Source of the DNA: Siphonodentalium dalli
Lineage: Eukaryota; Mollusca; Scaphopoda; Gadilida; Siphonodentaliidae
Direction: 5' to 3'
NCBI GenBank assembly: GCA_032622095.1
Contig: CP136061.1
Coordinates: 45,823,797-45,887,796 of the forward strand
DNA length: 64,000 nucleotides
In this document: piece by piece, positions 33,254 through 43,095 of the stretch
Numbering within the stretch: the first letter of the stretch is position 1
Layout: every line of letters starts with the position of its first letter
Translations under genes and position numbers: made by a program
The notes under the pieces: generated by a model
Databases searched by the model: none
What the model was told of the DNA's origin: nothing
What the model saw: the letters and a program-made list of their open reading frames with translations, nothing else

Positions 33254-34919
33254 GTCACGGCCGCCCTCAAGTAGAGGGCCGGCTCGTGACGGTACTCTCT
33301 CTCCACCATTTCCTGGCATTTCTGATTTTGTATGGGATACCTCCACCTGTACACCGATCGATGTTGGCCATTTAAAGACCATTTTGGTCGGTTATGATCG
33401 AGGCAAGGCGGAGGCTCTGGTCGAGGGTTTTTCACACGGTTTTTCAATCGGTTTTCATGGCTGTCCGTTGCTCCCATCTACGAAAAACTTGCAGTCCGCA
33501 TATCAACACCCCGAAGCAGTCACCGCTAAAATACGGCAGGAACTACTCTTAGGCCGCATAGCAGGGCCTTTCTCCTGCCCACCTGTTCCCCATTTCAAAA
33601 TTTCTCCTCTTGGGGCGGTTCCTAAAAAGACGGCTGGGGAATATCGGATCATTCACCATTTATCACACCCTGAAGGTTTCTCCGTCAACGACGGCATCCC
33701 GGCACAGCTCTCTTCGGTCCGATATGCCACCGTGCAAGATGCAATTAAATTAATTCAAAAGGCAGGGGCTCACCCTTATTTGGCTCTCTGTGACATAGCT
33801 CAGGCCTACAGGAATTTACCTATTCGACCCGAGGACCAATATCTCCTCGGTTTCCAATGGGATGGCTATTATTATTACGATAAGGTTCTCCCTTTTGGAG
33901 CGGCCAGTAGCGCTCAATTATTCGAGAAATTTAGCTCCGCACTAGAGTGGGTAGCTCGCAATAAGCTGGGTATACACATGGTCCATATGCTTGACGATTT
34001 TTGTATTGTCGAATCTACCGAGCTCGCCTGTCAAGAGTCCCTCGAACGGTTCCTCCAGCTTTGCCAATCGATCGGTTTACCAATGGCTCACGAAAAAACG
34101 GTCTTACCAAATAGAATTGTAGTTTTTCTCGGCATCGAGCTAGACACATTTATAATGCAGGCGCGCCTCCCACAAGCAAAACTGGACGATTGCCGCACCC
34201 GCATCCACCAGATGCTCAAACGCAAAAAGGCCCGGCTAGTCGAACTTCAGAGCATCATTGGCGTTTTAAATTTCGGCTGCTCCGTAATATTACCGGGCAG
34301 ACCGTTCTTACGCCGACTAATTAATCTGACCATCAACATTTCAAAACCCCACCATAGGATCCGGATAACCAAAGAAGCCAAGGCCGACCTTACCCTGTGG
34401 CTCAATTTTTTAGACGATTACAATGGGTGCACTTTTTTCTTAGAGGAAAAATGGATATCTAGCAATACCCTCCAGCTCGTAACGGATGCTTCAGGGTCCA
34501 AGGGTTTCGGTGCCATTTTTGGTAATAAATGGGTGTACGGGCCTTTTGACACGACTAAATCTCACAACATCGCAACCCTCGAGTTTTATCCAATTGTCCT
34601 CGCTTTGTCTCTGTGGGGGGCAGAGATGCAAAATAAACGCCTACTCCTATACGTAGACAACCAGGCTGTGGTCGCTGTGATCAACAAACAGTCCACTAAG
34701 GATCGATCGATGCTGGCGCTATTACGTCAGCTCGTTTTGACGTCGCTGCATTATAATATACTACTACGGGCTTTCTATATACCCTCCGCACATAACATCC
34801 TGGCTGATGCTCTCTCTCGTTTTCAGGTGGACAAATTCAAACGCCTGGCCCCATGGAGCGACCGGCGGCCCACAGTAGTGCCTCTTCATTTAACCCCGCA
34901 ATACTTGATGCCACAGTAG
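33135..34919 (+). CDS. Ngaro pol: reverse transcriptase and RNase H
   Basis: The frame opens inside gag, +1 relative to it, so expression may need a +1 frameshift, re-initiation or a separate start; the true N-terminus is uncertain. RT motifs are LALCDIAQAYRNL (Asp220), LPFGAASSAQLF, HMLDDF (Leu-Asp-Asp, Asp287 and 288) and VVFLGIELDT. RNase H follows with the acidic set Asp451 (TDASG), Glu483 (LEFYP), Asp508 (YVDNQAV) and Asp558 (ADALSRF). All catalytic acids are kept. The C-terminus overlaps the recombinase ORF by 67 bases. This enzyme copies the element RNA into DNA and removes the RNA strand. Confidence 0.95.
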   Translation: MFINTFATNAIWALTRQISVVSIFGVANVVNSGTEHLNVKSRPPSSRGPARDGTLSPPFPGISDFVWDTSTCTPIDVGHLKTILVGYDRGKAEALVEGFSHGFSIGFHGCPLLPSTKNLQSAYQHPEAVTAKIRQELLLGRIAGPFSCPPVPHFKISPLGAVPKKTAGEYRIIHHLSHPEGFSVNDGIPAQLSSVRYATVQDAIKLIQKAGAHPYLALCDIAQAYRNLPIRPEDQYLLGFQWDGYYYYDKVLPFGAASSAQLFEKFSSALEWVARNKLGIHMVHMLDDFCIVESTELACQESLERFLQLCQSIGLPMAHEKTVLPNRIVVFLGIELDTFIMQARLPQAKLDDCRTRIHQMLKRKKARLVELQSIIGVLNFGCSVILPGRPFLRRLINLTINISKPHHRIRITKEAKADLTLWLNFLDDYNGCTFFLEEKWISSNTLQLVTDASGSKGFGAIFGNKWVYGPFDTTKSHNIATLEFYPIVLALSLWGAEMQNKRLLLYVDNQAVVAVINKQSTKDRSMLALLRQLVLTSLHYNILLRAFYIPSAHNILADALSRFQVDKFKRLAPWSDRRPTVVPLHLTPQYLMPQ

Positions 34920-35803
34920 CGACACTCCTACAGAACTCTCTGGCTCCAAGTTCGACCGCTGCATACACACGGGCTTGGGGCCTTTTTCATACATTTTGCT
35001 CCTCGATTAGGGTCATTCCACTGCTACCGATCCCGTTACCGCTGCTTCTACAATTTGTAGCTTACCTCTTTCAACTCCAATATGGGGCCAAGTCGGCACG
35101 GGCCATCGTATCCGCATTGGCCTTCTACCATAAGGCTCGCAGTTTACAGGATCCTGCAACACACTTTCTTGTGAAAAAAGCACTCGCCGGGTTTTCCCGA
35201 TTGGCTCCTTTAGCTGATATCCGGCGTCCCATCACCCGAGTGATACTGGCACAACTAGTCGGGGCTCTGGATCACTGCACTATTGGCTATTATAGACAGG
35301 CACTGTTTAAATGCATGCTTACGTTCGCCTTTTTCACTTTTGCCAGAATTTCGGAATTATGCGCCACGTCAACAGTTGCGGCTGGCCGTACCCTACAACT
35401 GTCCGATCTCAATATCGAACCCCGGGCTGTCACAGTCTCCTTTCGGTTTTTCAAGCACAACCTGGGCGATCAGCCGCACTTTATCCGGTTCTTACAGCAC
35501 GCCGAGACTACGATCTGTCCAGTGGCTCGCCTTAATGACTACCTTTCGGCCCGGGGTTCCGCTGCCGGCCCTCTATTTTTAAACGCGTCTGGTACGGTTA
35601 TCCATCGCAAGGAATTTGACGTAATGCTCAAGCAAACACTCCGTTTCACCGGGCTCGCAGTCCACTTATACACGGCTCACAGCCTACGTATCGGGGCTGC
35701 TTCGGATGCATCTGACCGCGGATGCACCGACTCTCAAATCCGTTCAATGGGCAGGTGGAAATCAGAGGCTTTCAGGAAGTACCTGAGGTCTCATGTCTCC
35801 TGA
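34853..35803 (+). CDS. Ngaro tyrosine recombinase
   Basis: The 316-residue protein begins inside pol in a different frame. It has an N-terminal SAM-like core-binding part (TLLQNSLAPSSTAAYTRAW) and a catalytic part with Arg165 in FARISELC, His276-x-x-Arg279 in AHSLRIGAA, Trp302 in MGRWKSEAF and the nucleophile Tyr310 in FRKYLRS. The R, HxxR, W/H and Y residues are all present. It should insert the circular DNA intermediate by strand exchange, which explains the missing target duplication. The stop at 35801-35803 is followed by a hairpin-rich 3' region. Confidence 0.95.
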   Translation: MERPAAHSSASSFNPAILDATVATLLQNSLAPSSTAAYTRAWGLFHTFCSSIRVIPLLPIPLPLLLQFVAYLFQLQYGAKSARAIVSALAFYHKARSLQDPATHFLVKKALAGFSRLAPLADIRRPITRVILAQLVGALDHCTIGYYRQALFKCMLTFAFFTFARISELCATSTVAAGRTLQLSDLNIEPRAVTVSFRFFKHNLGDQPHFIRFLQHAETTICPVARLNDYLSARGSAAGPLFLNASGTVIHRKEFDVMLKQTLRFTGLAVHLYTAHSLRIGAASDASDRGCTDSQIRSMGRWKSEAFRKYLRSHVS

Positions 35804-35883
35804 CGGGTTAGGCCTCCTGTCGACTTGGTCTGGGTTTCCTCCTTCGCGGCAGTCACTACATAGCTATTTTAAATTTTCTGACC

Positions 35884-36492
35884 ACGGCAGGAACGGCAAG
35901 TAGTCGTTCTTTCTGCCGTTTTCACCCAACAGAGGGTTTTCACGGTGGTTTTTCATTTCACGACCCCCGGTTTTATTTTCAACACTGTGGGTCCGGTGAC
36001 CTCTTGGGTCCAATTGGGAGCGAGCAAGTAGCTCCTCTCTTTGCTGCAATACGGTTTCCCGAGCGAACAAGTAGTTCCTCGGTGGTGCGCTATGTACCCA
36101 CCAAATTGGTTTGATGGCGGGCAAGTAGCCCAATTTGTTGATTGCTCGTACGATATGATATGTATGATGTTTACGGTCGTCTGAGCAGGTCGCTCTGGTT
36201 ATTACCGTGATTAGGTTGTATAGCTATAGGGCTATTTTGTCATATCATCACTTTGTCATTGTGATCATCTTCATTCTTCAGGCGCCTCATCTGATTGATT
36301 ACATGGGCCTTTTTTCATCGTTGTGAAACTCAGGCGGGGGCCAAGGGGCCCGACCTCGCTTCCCCATGATCAGGTTGGCGAATTGCACTGCCCGGTTTTT
36401 CGGCCTGCGGCACCTTACCTGTCTCACTTACAACCCCCATTTTCTTTTTTGGCCTCCGGGTGGGGCACTGCGTATTGTTCAAGTAGTCGCAG
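35884..36492 (+). promoter_or_regulatory. Array of five hairpins with CAAGTAG loops
   Basis: CAAGTAG occurs at 35897, 36025, 36068, 36122 and 36480. Around each, different bases form a stem: ACGGCAG/CTGCCGT plus AACG/CGTT; GAG/CTC; CCGAG-GAA/TTC-CTCGG; AAATT-GGG/CCC-AATTT; CTGCG/CGCAG. The stem bases change together while the loop stays fixed, which is what selected structure predicts. The function is unknown; possibilities include RNA packaging, RT priming or recombinase binding. Confidence 0.7.
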
Positions 36493-36496
36493 TTGT

Positions 36497-36830
36497 GGCC
36501 TGTTATAGCCCTCACCTTTGTTTCTCAATATTACCCGTATAATATAAGTATTTCATTTATAATTTTATACCATTTTGGTTTAATTATTAATTTTATATAC
36601 ATTAATATAAATTAAATATACGGCTCTCAGTGCTCATGCCTGAGAGTCCATTTGAAACGATACACTGTGTTACGGGTTATCTGTTTAACAAACCAAGCGG
36701 AACCAAAAAGAAGGAGGTACCGCAATAAGTTCAACCCTTAAGAATAAAAGGGCAATACGGGTAGTACGCAGATAATATACAGAAAACACTTTGATGCGGT
36801 ACCTTACTGTGGGGTGTCTAAGCATAAATA
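36497..36830 (+). repeat. Ngaro repeat B1
   Basis: Begins GGCCTGTTATAGCCCTCACC, ends GTGTCTAAGCATAAATA; same length and text as 37222-37555. Confidence 0.95.
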
Positions 36831-37189
36831 CACAGCTTTGGGCAAGGTACCATAGCTAGCTTTATGCAAAGACTCCCAAACCATATTTTGTCGTATTCTG
36901 AGGTAAACAACAGTAGGGGTAAGGTCAAGGCTGTCGTAATTAAGGCCGGTACGCTGAGGGCCAATCGCTGAGGCGAAGATAAAGGTCAGTGGGGTTCAGC
37001 CAATCAGAAAGGGAGTTACAAAAATAGTCTTCACTGGATGACTAAATGAAATATTCCTAATTCGATCTTTTGCGTAGAGAATCTAAAGAGGGAAGTCGTG
37101 TTTATATTACGGGAACAAAAATTATTTAACTTAACATTTATTCAACACGTTAGACTTCCCTTATTTTCGAAAACACATAATTTTCTTTT
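36831..37189 (+). repeat. Ngaro repeat A2
   Basis: Full-length match to A1, directly joined to B1. Confidence 0.95.
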
Positions 37190-37221
37190 CCCACCCAACC
37201 CCCCCCCCCCCTTGATTTCTG

Positions 37222-37555
37222 GGCCTGTTATAGCCCTCACCTTTGTTTCTCAATATTACCCGTATAATATAAGTATTTCATTTATAATTTTATACCATTT
37301 TGGTTTAATTATTAATTTTATATACATTAATATAAATTAAATATACGGCTCTCAGTGCTCATGCCTGAGAGTCCATTTGAAACGATACACTGTGTTACGG
37401 GTTATCTGTTTAACAAACCAAGCGGAACCAAAAAGAAGGAGGTACCGCAATAAGTTCAACCCTTAAGAATAAAAGGGCAATACGGGTAGTACGCAGATAA
37501 TATACAGAAAACACTTTGATGCGGTACCTTACTGTGGGGTGTCTAAGCATAAATA
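37222..37555 (+). repeat. Ngaro repeat B2 (right end)
   Basis: Full-length match to B1, separated from A2 by a 32 bp C-rich spacer (37190-37221). The host LINE resumes at 37556. Confidence 0.95.
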
Positions 37556-37561
37556 TACTTA

Positions 37562-38180
37562 TCAAGAAAAATACCCAAATGAGTGATGTTCGTATTTTCT
37601 TTGATATCTGAGGTACCTATATTCCAGAGTCGTTTTTGACGAAAAGTCTGCTTTAGATTCATTGAAGACTACAACAGAGCATTTAGTAGGGTTATATTTA
37701 TATCGCCACTTGTTGCTGTAGTCATAACAAATCCCACAAAGCTCGGATAAGCCAGATTTGCTGAGAGACAGCAGAACCATGTCGTCTGCATGCGTTGGGG
37801 ACGCGTACAATTTACACCGAGCATGTTTAATCCAAAGGGTGAGTTTGCTAGGATATGTAGAGGATACCTCCTTGTCTGGCTCTCTGTCGCACATCAAACC
37901 ACCTGGAAAAAACATTATTATAACGAATGGAACATGTTACGTTGATCAGAAGTTCACGCATCAATCGAAATAAGTTTCCTCTAAAACCACATGCGTATAA
38001 TTTATATAGTAATCCGTTAATCCAGAAAGTATCGAATGCTTTCCAGACGTCTAAAAAGAGGCTATACAACTTTTGTTTACTTTCGGATACAAGCGCAATA
38101 CATTCTTTCATTCCATATGACGTCATAGTTGCGCTAATGCCCTTTTGGAAGCCATGTTGAAGCGGGTGTACATCAAACAA
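37562..38180 (-). pseudogene. LINE reverse transcriptase fragment
   Basis: Two overlapping minus-strand frames carry LQHGFQKGISATM, motif A FLDVWKAFDTFW (Asp kept), a motif B remnant RQRARQGGILYIS (the usual SP is lost) and motif C HADDMVLLSLSKSG, then KWRYKYNPTKCSVVVFNES. A frameshift lies between motifs B and C and another before the Ngaro border. It would have copied LINE RNA at the nicked target; it is inactive now. Confidence 0.85.
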
Positions 38181-39144
38181 TTTTGGAGCGTATAGTTCTA
38201 TTCGAGATTGTAAAATCTTTTCGAGAAGCTTGTATATAGTGAGGGCATCAGAGTTATAGCTCTGTAGCTATCAAAGTCAGTTCTGGATTTCGAACCACCT
38301 TTGTGTAATGTTATGATTACACCATGTTTCATCTGTGGTGGGACCGTTTATGTTTCAATCAGGGCTGTCATGAGATTAGATACCGTCTGGGTCAACTTCT
38401 GGCTATATATACCGTATATCAAATGTTCGTTCGAGATGCCATCCCAGCCAGTTGCTTTGCCAAAGCTCAGGCTGCGATAAACAGAAAGTAATTCGTGTGG
38501 AGTTACAGTGAAGAGTATGTCATTTTCATTGTCATCATTTTGGTCGCTGGTGCATGGTTATTCGCGTAACAAATTCATTCACGTAGTTGAAGTGTTTATT
38601 GTCGAACTCAGGTCTGTACAATGGAGAATATAATTTCTCAAAGTAGGAGGCCATCCCTCCGCGATTTCGTGATCGTGCCGAAGAGTTTGTCCCCATAAGA
38701 GAAAAATGCGTTCTTATCTATAGATGGTCTTTCTGACGCTTCGTGTGTAATACGCGAAATAAATAATTCTTATCAATTTGTGCGCGTTCGTCGATTTCAT
38801 TGTTTTGTTCGGCCAAGTATTGAACAGAGGCTTTTCTATATTATCTCCTGAAATTACATTTCGCAAGTTTATAGTTCGTGTAACTTGCTGAATGAGTGTC
38901 CGCGCGAGGTCTGCCTTCATTCACCCAAATTTTTCGGAGAGTCCGCATATTTGTATGCATAGTTTTCAAGTATTCATTCCAGAAGGGTTTCAGTCGTTTA
39001 TTGTATTTCTTGTTCGGCAAGGTTGTTTGAGAAGCATTTGATATTGCACTTACAATTTAATCATATATTATGCTTGCATCGTTTTCCTGTTTATCTAATT
39101 TGTCAAATGAGTTTAATTCTGAATCAAGAATTCGTCTATAATTT
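38181..39144 (-). pseudogene. Decayed middle of the LINE ORF2
   Basis: No long frame is left, but it lies between the endonuclease and RT blocks at the expected distance and has the same strand bias. Confidence 0.55.
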
Positions 39145-40085
39145 TCAAGGATTTCCGGCTGAGATTTGGCTTTTTTTCCAGTCTACTATAACGCGTTCTT
39201 CGGTTATATGCCCATCTCGCAATTCAACGCTCACGCTCCAGGTAACCGGTCTATGATTGGACACATTAATGCCATCATCGTCTAAGACATGGACCTCTCT
39301 CGTGAAAGGAATAAGAGTGGTTGGTATCAGTATATGATCATTGATCAACAATAGTTCCTTCATATATGCTATCGCCAAAGGTGACGCATGTCGAGCGCGG
39401 ACAATCATGCATGACAGTAATTATAGTTCACAGACACCATTTCGATTCGCTTGACAAGTTTTTTGAATGCCATGTTTCGTTCATCTGATTTGGCAAATTG
39501 ACCACTGAAATCCCCCATTACTATCACATTATCATATGGTTTGTACAGCATATCACAAATATCGCCAAGTGTTTTCGTGTATTCCTCATAATATTCGACC
39601 GAGTAATTTGTAGAAGGCAGGTATACCTGCAATATATATAGAAAACATGTATCTGTTATTCTGATTTGTATTCCTATTATTCTGTCATCTTCTATTGCAA
39701 GTGGAGTTATACGTTCAGTGAGTCTGGAGTGCCATAACAGCGCAACCCCACCACTCGGCCTCCCTCTTTGATTTGGGATCCTTTGGCGGGAATCGCACAC
39801 TGCGTGGTATTCATAAAACTTGTCGAGCGAACCAAGAAAATTTATATCACATTGATAGTGCCAGTGTTCACTCAGGCCTATTATGTCAGGTATACCACTC
39901 CTGAGCAATTTGCTCAAGTAATATCCAGATGACATAACGCATGTTGCATTCCATGTAATCATATTAAGATTAGCGGTTCCCATTGTGCCGTTATAATTTA
40001 TTTGTGACGAGCCAGTGTTGTGATTTCGTATACCGCTTAAATACACACATAATGTGAATGCTAACAGTGCAACAATTTTACACAT
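39145..40085 (-). pseudogene. LINE apurinic-type endonuclease
   Basis: Two frames cover the domain. The first (40085-39405) has a hydrophobic start, then LNMITWNAT, DIIGLSEHWH (metal-binding Glu), RPSGGVALLWHSRL, LQVYLPSTN and NVIVMGDFSGQF. The second (39408-39145) has the terminal NVSNHRPV, where Asp of the usual SDH is Asn but His is kept. A frameshift near 39405 separates them. This domain nicks the target to prime reverse transcription. Confidence 0.85.
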
Positions 40086-40174
40086 ACTGGACCAGGTAAC
40101 ATGCTACACACAAATAAATAATAGTATGGGTTAATCACTGTATTTATGCACCCACATTCTGCAGACTGCGCCCC

Positions 40175-40343
40175 GTGGCCTGGTAAAAAATAGTCAAATC
40201 GACATGTGGTCTCGGACCAAATTGCGTATAATCGATTCTGATAACTGAAAACAAAATTGTTGTTGTTGTTGTAATCTGATGATATGGGGACTATCGAATC
40301 GGATTGAATACCTTTACAGCTTTGATGCCTAAATATGTTATAT
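40175..40343 (+). repeat. Right copy of the ~165 bp duplication flanking the LINE
   Basis: GTGGCCTGGTAAA to GCCTAAATATGTTATAT matches 27941-28105 with about 10 differences. It includes the R1 end and the following non-R1 text ACAGCTTTGATGCC. Confidence 0.8.
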
Positions 40344-40393
40344 GGTTTAAATAATGTGTGGTTCCGAGCCGTCAAACTCGTGTAGAATTTTAC

Positions 40394-40769
40394 TTAAAGG
40401 CACGGATGACCTTCTCGTGGTTGTGCTGTTAAAATAGTCACACCCATTAAAACTGCCATAAACAGATAGAATATTAAAATATAGATATATGTTGTTCTTA
40501 TACCAATCATAAATATCGCATAAATAGTATGTTATTGCCAAGAAATTGCTATGTTATAAAAAATAAAGGCCAGTTTCTGTAACATTTTTGGCTTTTGTCG
40601 ACATAACAAAGCATACAAACTTGACAATATCATACAATTGTCGCGATATTTATGATCGGTAAAAGAACAAAGTTTGTCTAAATTTTAATAATCTTTCTGT
40701 TTATGGCGGTTTTAACGGGTGTGACTATTTTAACAGCATACCCACCGCGAAGGCCATCCGTGCCTTTAA
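40394..40769. mobile_element. TTAA-ended MITE, family B, copy 1
   Basis: Ends TTAAAGGCACGGATG and CATCCGTGCCTTTAA are inverted; the inversion continues through TGTTAAAATAGTCACACCC and AACxGCCATAAACAGA. The second copy is 60553-61080. Confidence 0.85.
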
Positions 40770-40867
40770 ACTATTGCCATGTTGCATGTCGCGAGGTCCA
40801 ACAATTCATGTTAGATGTAATTAACATATTGTGCTGATTTGCACATTATACTATTTAAAGATATTAC

Positions 40868-41571
40868 TTGGTTTGTTTGATATTATGCCCGATATCAGCC
40901 GACCGAGAAAACCTTCGGTCTCAGGCTGATACGAGGTTAGCGAGGACTCATATCAGGACTATAATATCAAACCACACATCAATATCCTATTTATTAATTA
41001 GATCGCATCTTAGTAACGAACAAGGAAAGGTGGGCGATGAACTGCATTACCTCATAGAGTGTATTACCTTTGACACAGAACGCGAGGCTCCATTTCCAAT
41101 TTTTAATAAATCACTCTATTCTTTATTGAAACTGAGAACAATTTTACAAAACTCTCGACCATCAGTCATGAAAAGAACTTGCCGTTTCCTTAAATACATT
41201 CAACAGACCGTTGGAACCTCTCCTGATTAGCCAACGGACGGACCAGGCTGGCAACCTGTCAATCTGCTATAGCATACAGTTCCATATACTAGTTTGTTAA
41301 ATCCTATGCCATGCGCCGACAAGTGGGTCCCAATATAAGCGGAAAAAGACTAATCAAATTGTCAAATTTAGCCATCGCCAATAATTTGGTCTACTCCACT
41401 ACCCCCCCCCCCCCCCCCCCCCAAAAGCAACAATAAGAATCGAGACTCCACTTCTCCGCGCGTGGCTAAGGATAGGTATTGTCTATAATTGTCATTCAGT
41501 TTTGTTTGTTTTTTCTTTTCTTCGTACCATGTATATCTTGGTTGGAAGATTAAACATATCTATCTATCTAA
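40868..41571 (+). pseudogene. 3' end of a second LINE, with TATC-type tail
   Basis: The plus-strand frame (to 41230) ends with SNEQGKVGDELHYLIECITFDTER-like text, split here as QGKVGDELHYLIEC and LKYIQQT, which is the usual LINE ORF2 terminus (GDExHFLLxC). After a 3' UTR holding a 21-base poly(C) run near 41402-41422, it ends GTACCATGTATATCTTGGTT then a (TATC)n tail near 41560. It is a 5'-truncated copy. Confidence 0.65.
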
Positions 41572-42731
41572 CAACTCTTTCATATTTAAGTCCACAGTGC
41601 ATGTGTCTTACTTATATTGTATTCCTATAACCGGGTCCCATATATATGAATATGCAGTTTCATCTCATCTGGCCTAAAAGGCCACAAGGTGAACCAAAAG
41701 CGTCAGTGTGGCTATGTAGATAATTGATATCACAGAAAGAACTCGATTAAGTTTATGGTCACATATATGTCCTCATAGCATAACGGTTATGTGGTTTCAA
41801 AATACAATTAAACCATTTGTGTTGCATTTACGTCAGTACAGGTGGATACCTTCACCGACATCACGAATCTGACCATGTTGATTGATGGGTCGGCAGTAAT
41901 CGTCATCCTACACAACATATTATTCGTGACTGGAAGCAAGAACACTCATCGGGTGTGTCACGTGGTGTACCAATAATCTTCCATGGAGACAGTAAATTTA
42001 TATAAGGGTAAGACACTAGCCTCGGGCATGATACATGCACAATCTAAAGATCACTGCAGGACAAGGCTGCGATATCATCACTACTTTCGAACTTTATTCA
42101 CTTTCGGATTGTACTAATGGATGTTGAGGTGAATATCTTAACAGTATATATGTCTCATATATTGGCGCAAAGCATGCATGAATCTCTACTCTGGCTACGC
42201 CCGTAGAGATCATATTCCACCAGTTCGAAACCTGGGATCTTTACATAATATTCTGACGGGAAACTGCATAACTTTGACAAAAATTACAACGATAGTACTA
42301 ATTTAATTCTTACTCAATACCAATAACAATACCAATAACAAGCTGCAAAACATAAATGTCAGTCCCCTCGATGTACGCTGGTCTGACTGAACGCTGCCTC
42401 ACAGTTTGAGTAAATACCTGTTACTTCATAATTTATTTCACAGAATATGAAGGTTCCAGTTCGCGATTACAGGATTGGGTGATCTGTGTGTGTTAATTTC
42501 GCAATAAACATGAAGTGATTACCCCGGGGAAAATTGTAAACGATGAAAATTGAAATCGGTTCACAGAATAATAACTGTCAAATAACTCGCGAGTCATGTG
42601 CATTCACCTATTTGTGAAATACATTATTCGGGAACATGTATTAAGTAAAAAATGTTTTACCCATGTTTATTTTTTCAATGTTATTGAGTTCCCGCGCAAG
42701 GCTTGAAATAGTATGTCTGTTATTTAAAGAA
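41572..42731. other. Gene-free stretch with repeat fragments
   Basis: A CTCTACTCTGGCTACGCCC piece near 42184 matches the element at 24652-24882, and CAGTCCCCTCGATGTACGCT near 42361 belongs to the CAGAGTTCAGTCCCCTC family. No gene seen. Confidence 0.4.
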
Positions 42732-43095
42732 TGAGATACCCAGATGGTAAATTTAGTGACGCTACCCCGCACAGCGGGCTAGCATCACTAAATTCACCCT
42801 CTGTGGACCTCTTTCTGCTTATGTCTTATATTCTGGGAAGTATCTCTAGTCCCAAATTAACATTGTTTTAGTTACTTTTTCCCTTCTGTTCAGTTTCTAT
42901 ATCCCCTAATTTGCAGAAGATAAAATGCGTAATCGAGGTGAACATCACCAACTTAAATCTTATCATAGATCTCTCACAGCAGTTGAGGCCTCAGCAGAGT
43001 GTGGTTCCCAGAGGGTGAATTTGGTGACGCCGGCCAGCCGTGCGGAATAGCGTCACTAAATTCACCCTCTGGAGTCTGCATGTGGACCTCATTTT
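42732..43095 (-). mobile_element. Double-hairpin MITE family H1, copy 1
   Basis: Hairpins at 42732-42818 and 43001-43095 are each built on GGTGAATTTAGTGACGC, a CCCGC/GCGGG tip and TCACTAAATTCACC. The core between them is the reverse complement of the core at 49650-49866 and 54650-54820. Confidence 0.85.

Larger units (their letters stand above)
29677..37555 (+). mobile_element. Ngaro-type DIRS (tyrosine recombinase) retrotransposon, apparently complete
   Basis: Organisation is A1 - SGNH ORF - gag - RT/RNase H - tyrosine recombinase - B1 - A2 - B2. A1 (29677-30035) and A2 (36831-37189) are both 359 bp; B1 (36497-36830) and B2 (37222-37555) are both 334 bp, and each pair looks identical by eye. 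This split direct repeat order is the hallmark of Ngaro elements, which integrate by a recombinase rather than an integrase and make no target duplication. All four ORFs are open. The insertion splits a LINE and its borders share only a few A/T bases with the host sequence. It is probably young. Confidence 0.93.
28106..40174 (-). mobile_element. APE-type LINE interrupted by a Ngaro element
   Basis: Read on the minus strand, the order is endonuclease (40085 to 39145), decayed middle, RT (38180 to 37562), then after the Ngaro insertion the C-terminal domain (29676 to ~28600). An AATAAAG lies near the 3' end (about 28115 on the minus strand), followed by an AT-rich tail. The 5' UTR is short (40086-40174). 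Both ends abut a ~165 bp direct duplication containing R1 sequence. Many frameshifts and stops make it inactive. Confidence 0.85.

Noticed and set aside
32867-33382. 171-codon minus-strand ORF
   Set aside because: Antisense to the Ngaro gag/pol overlap; no family features.
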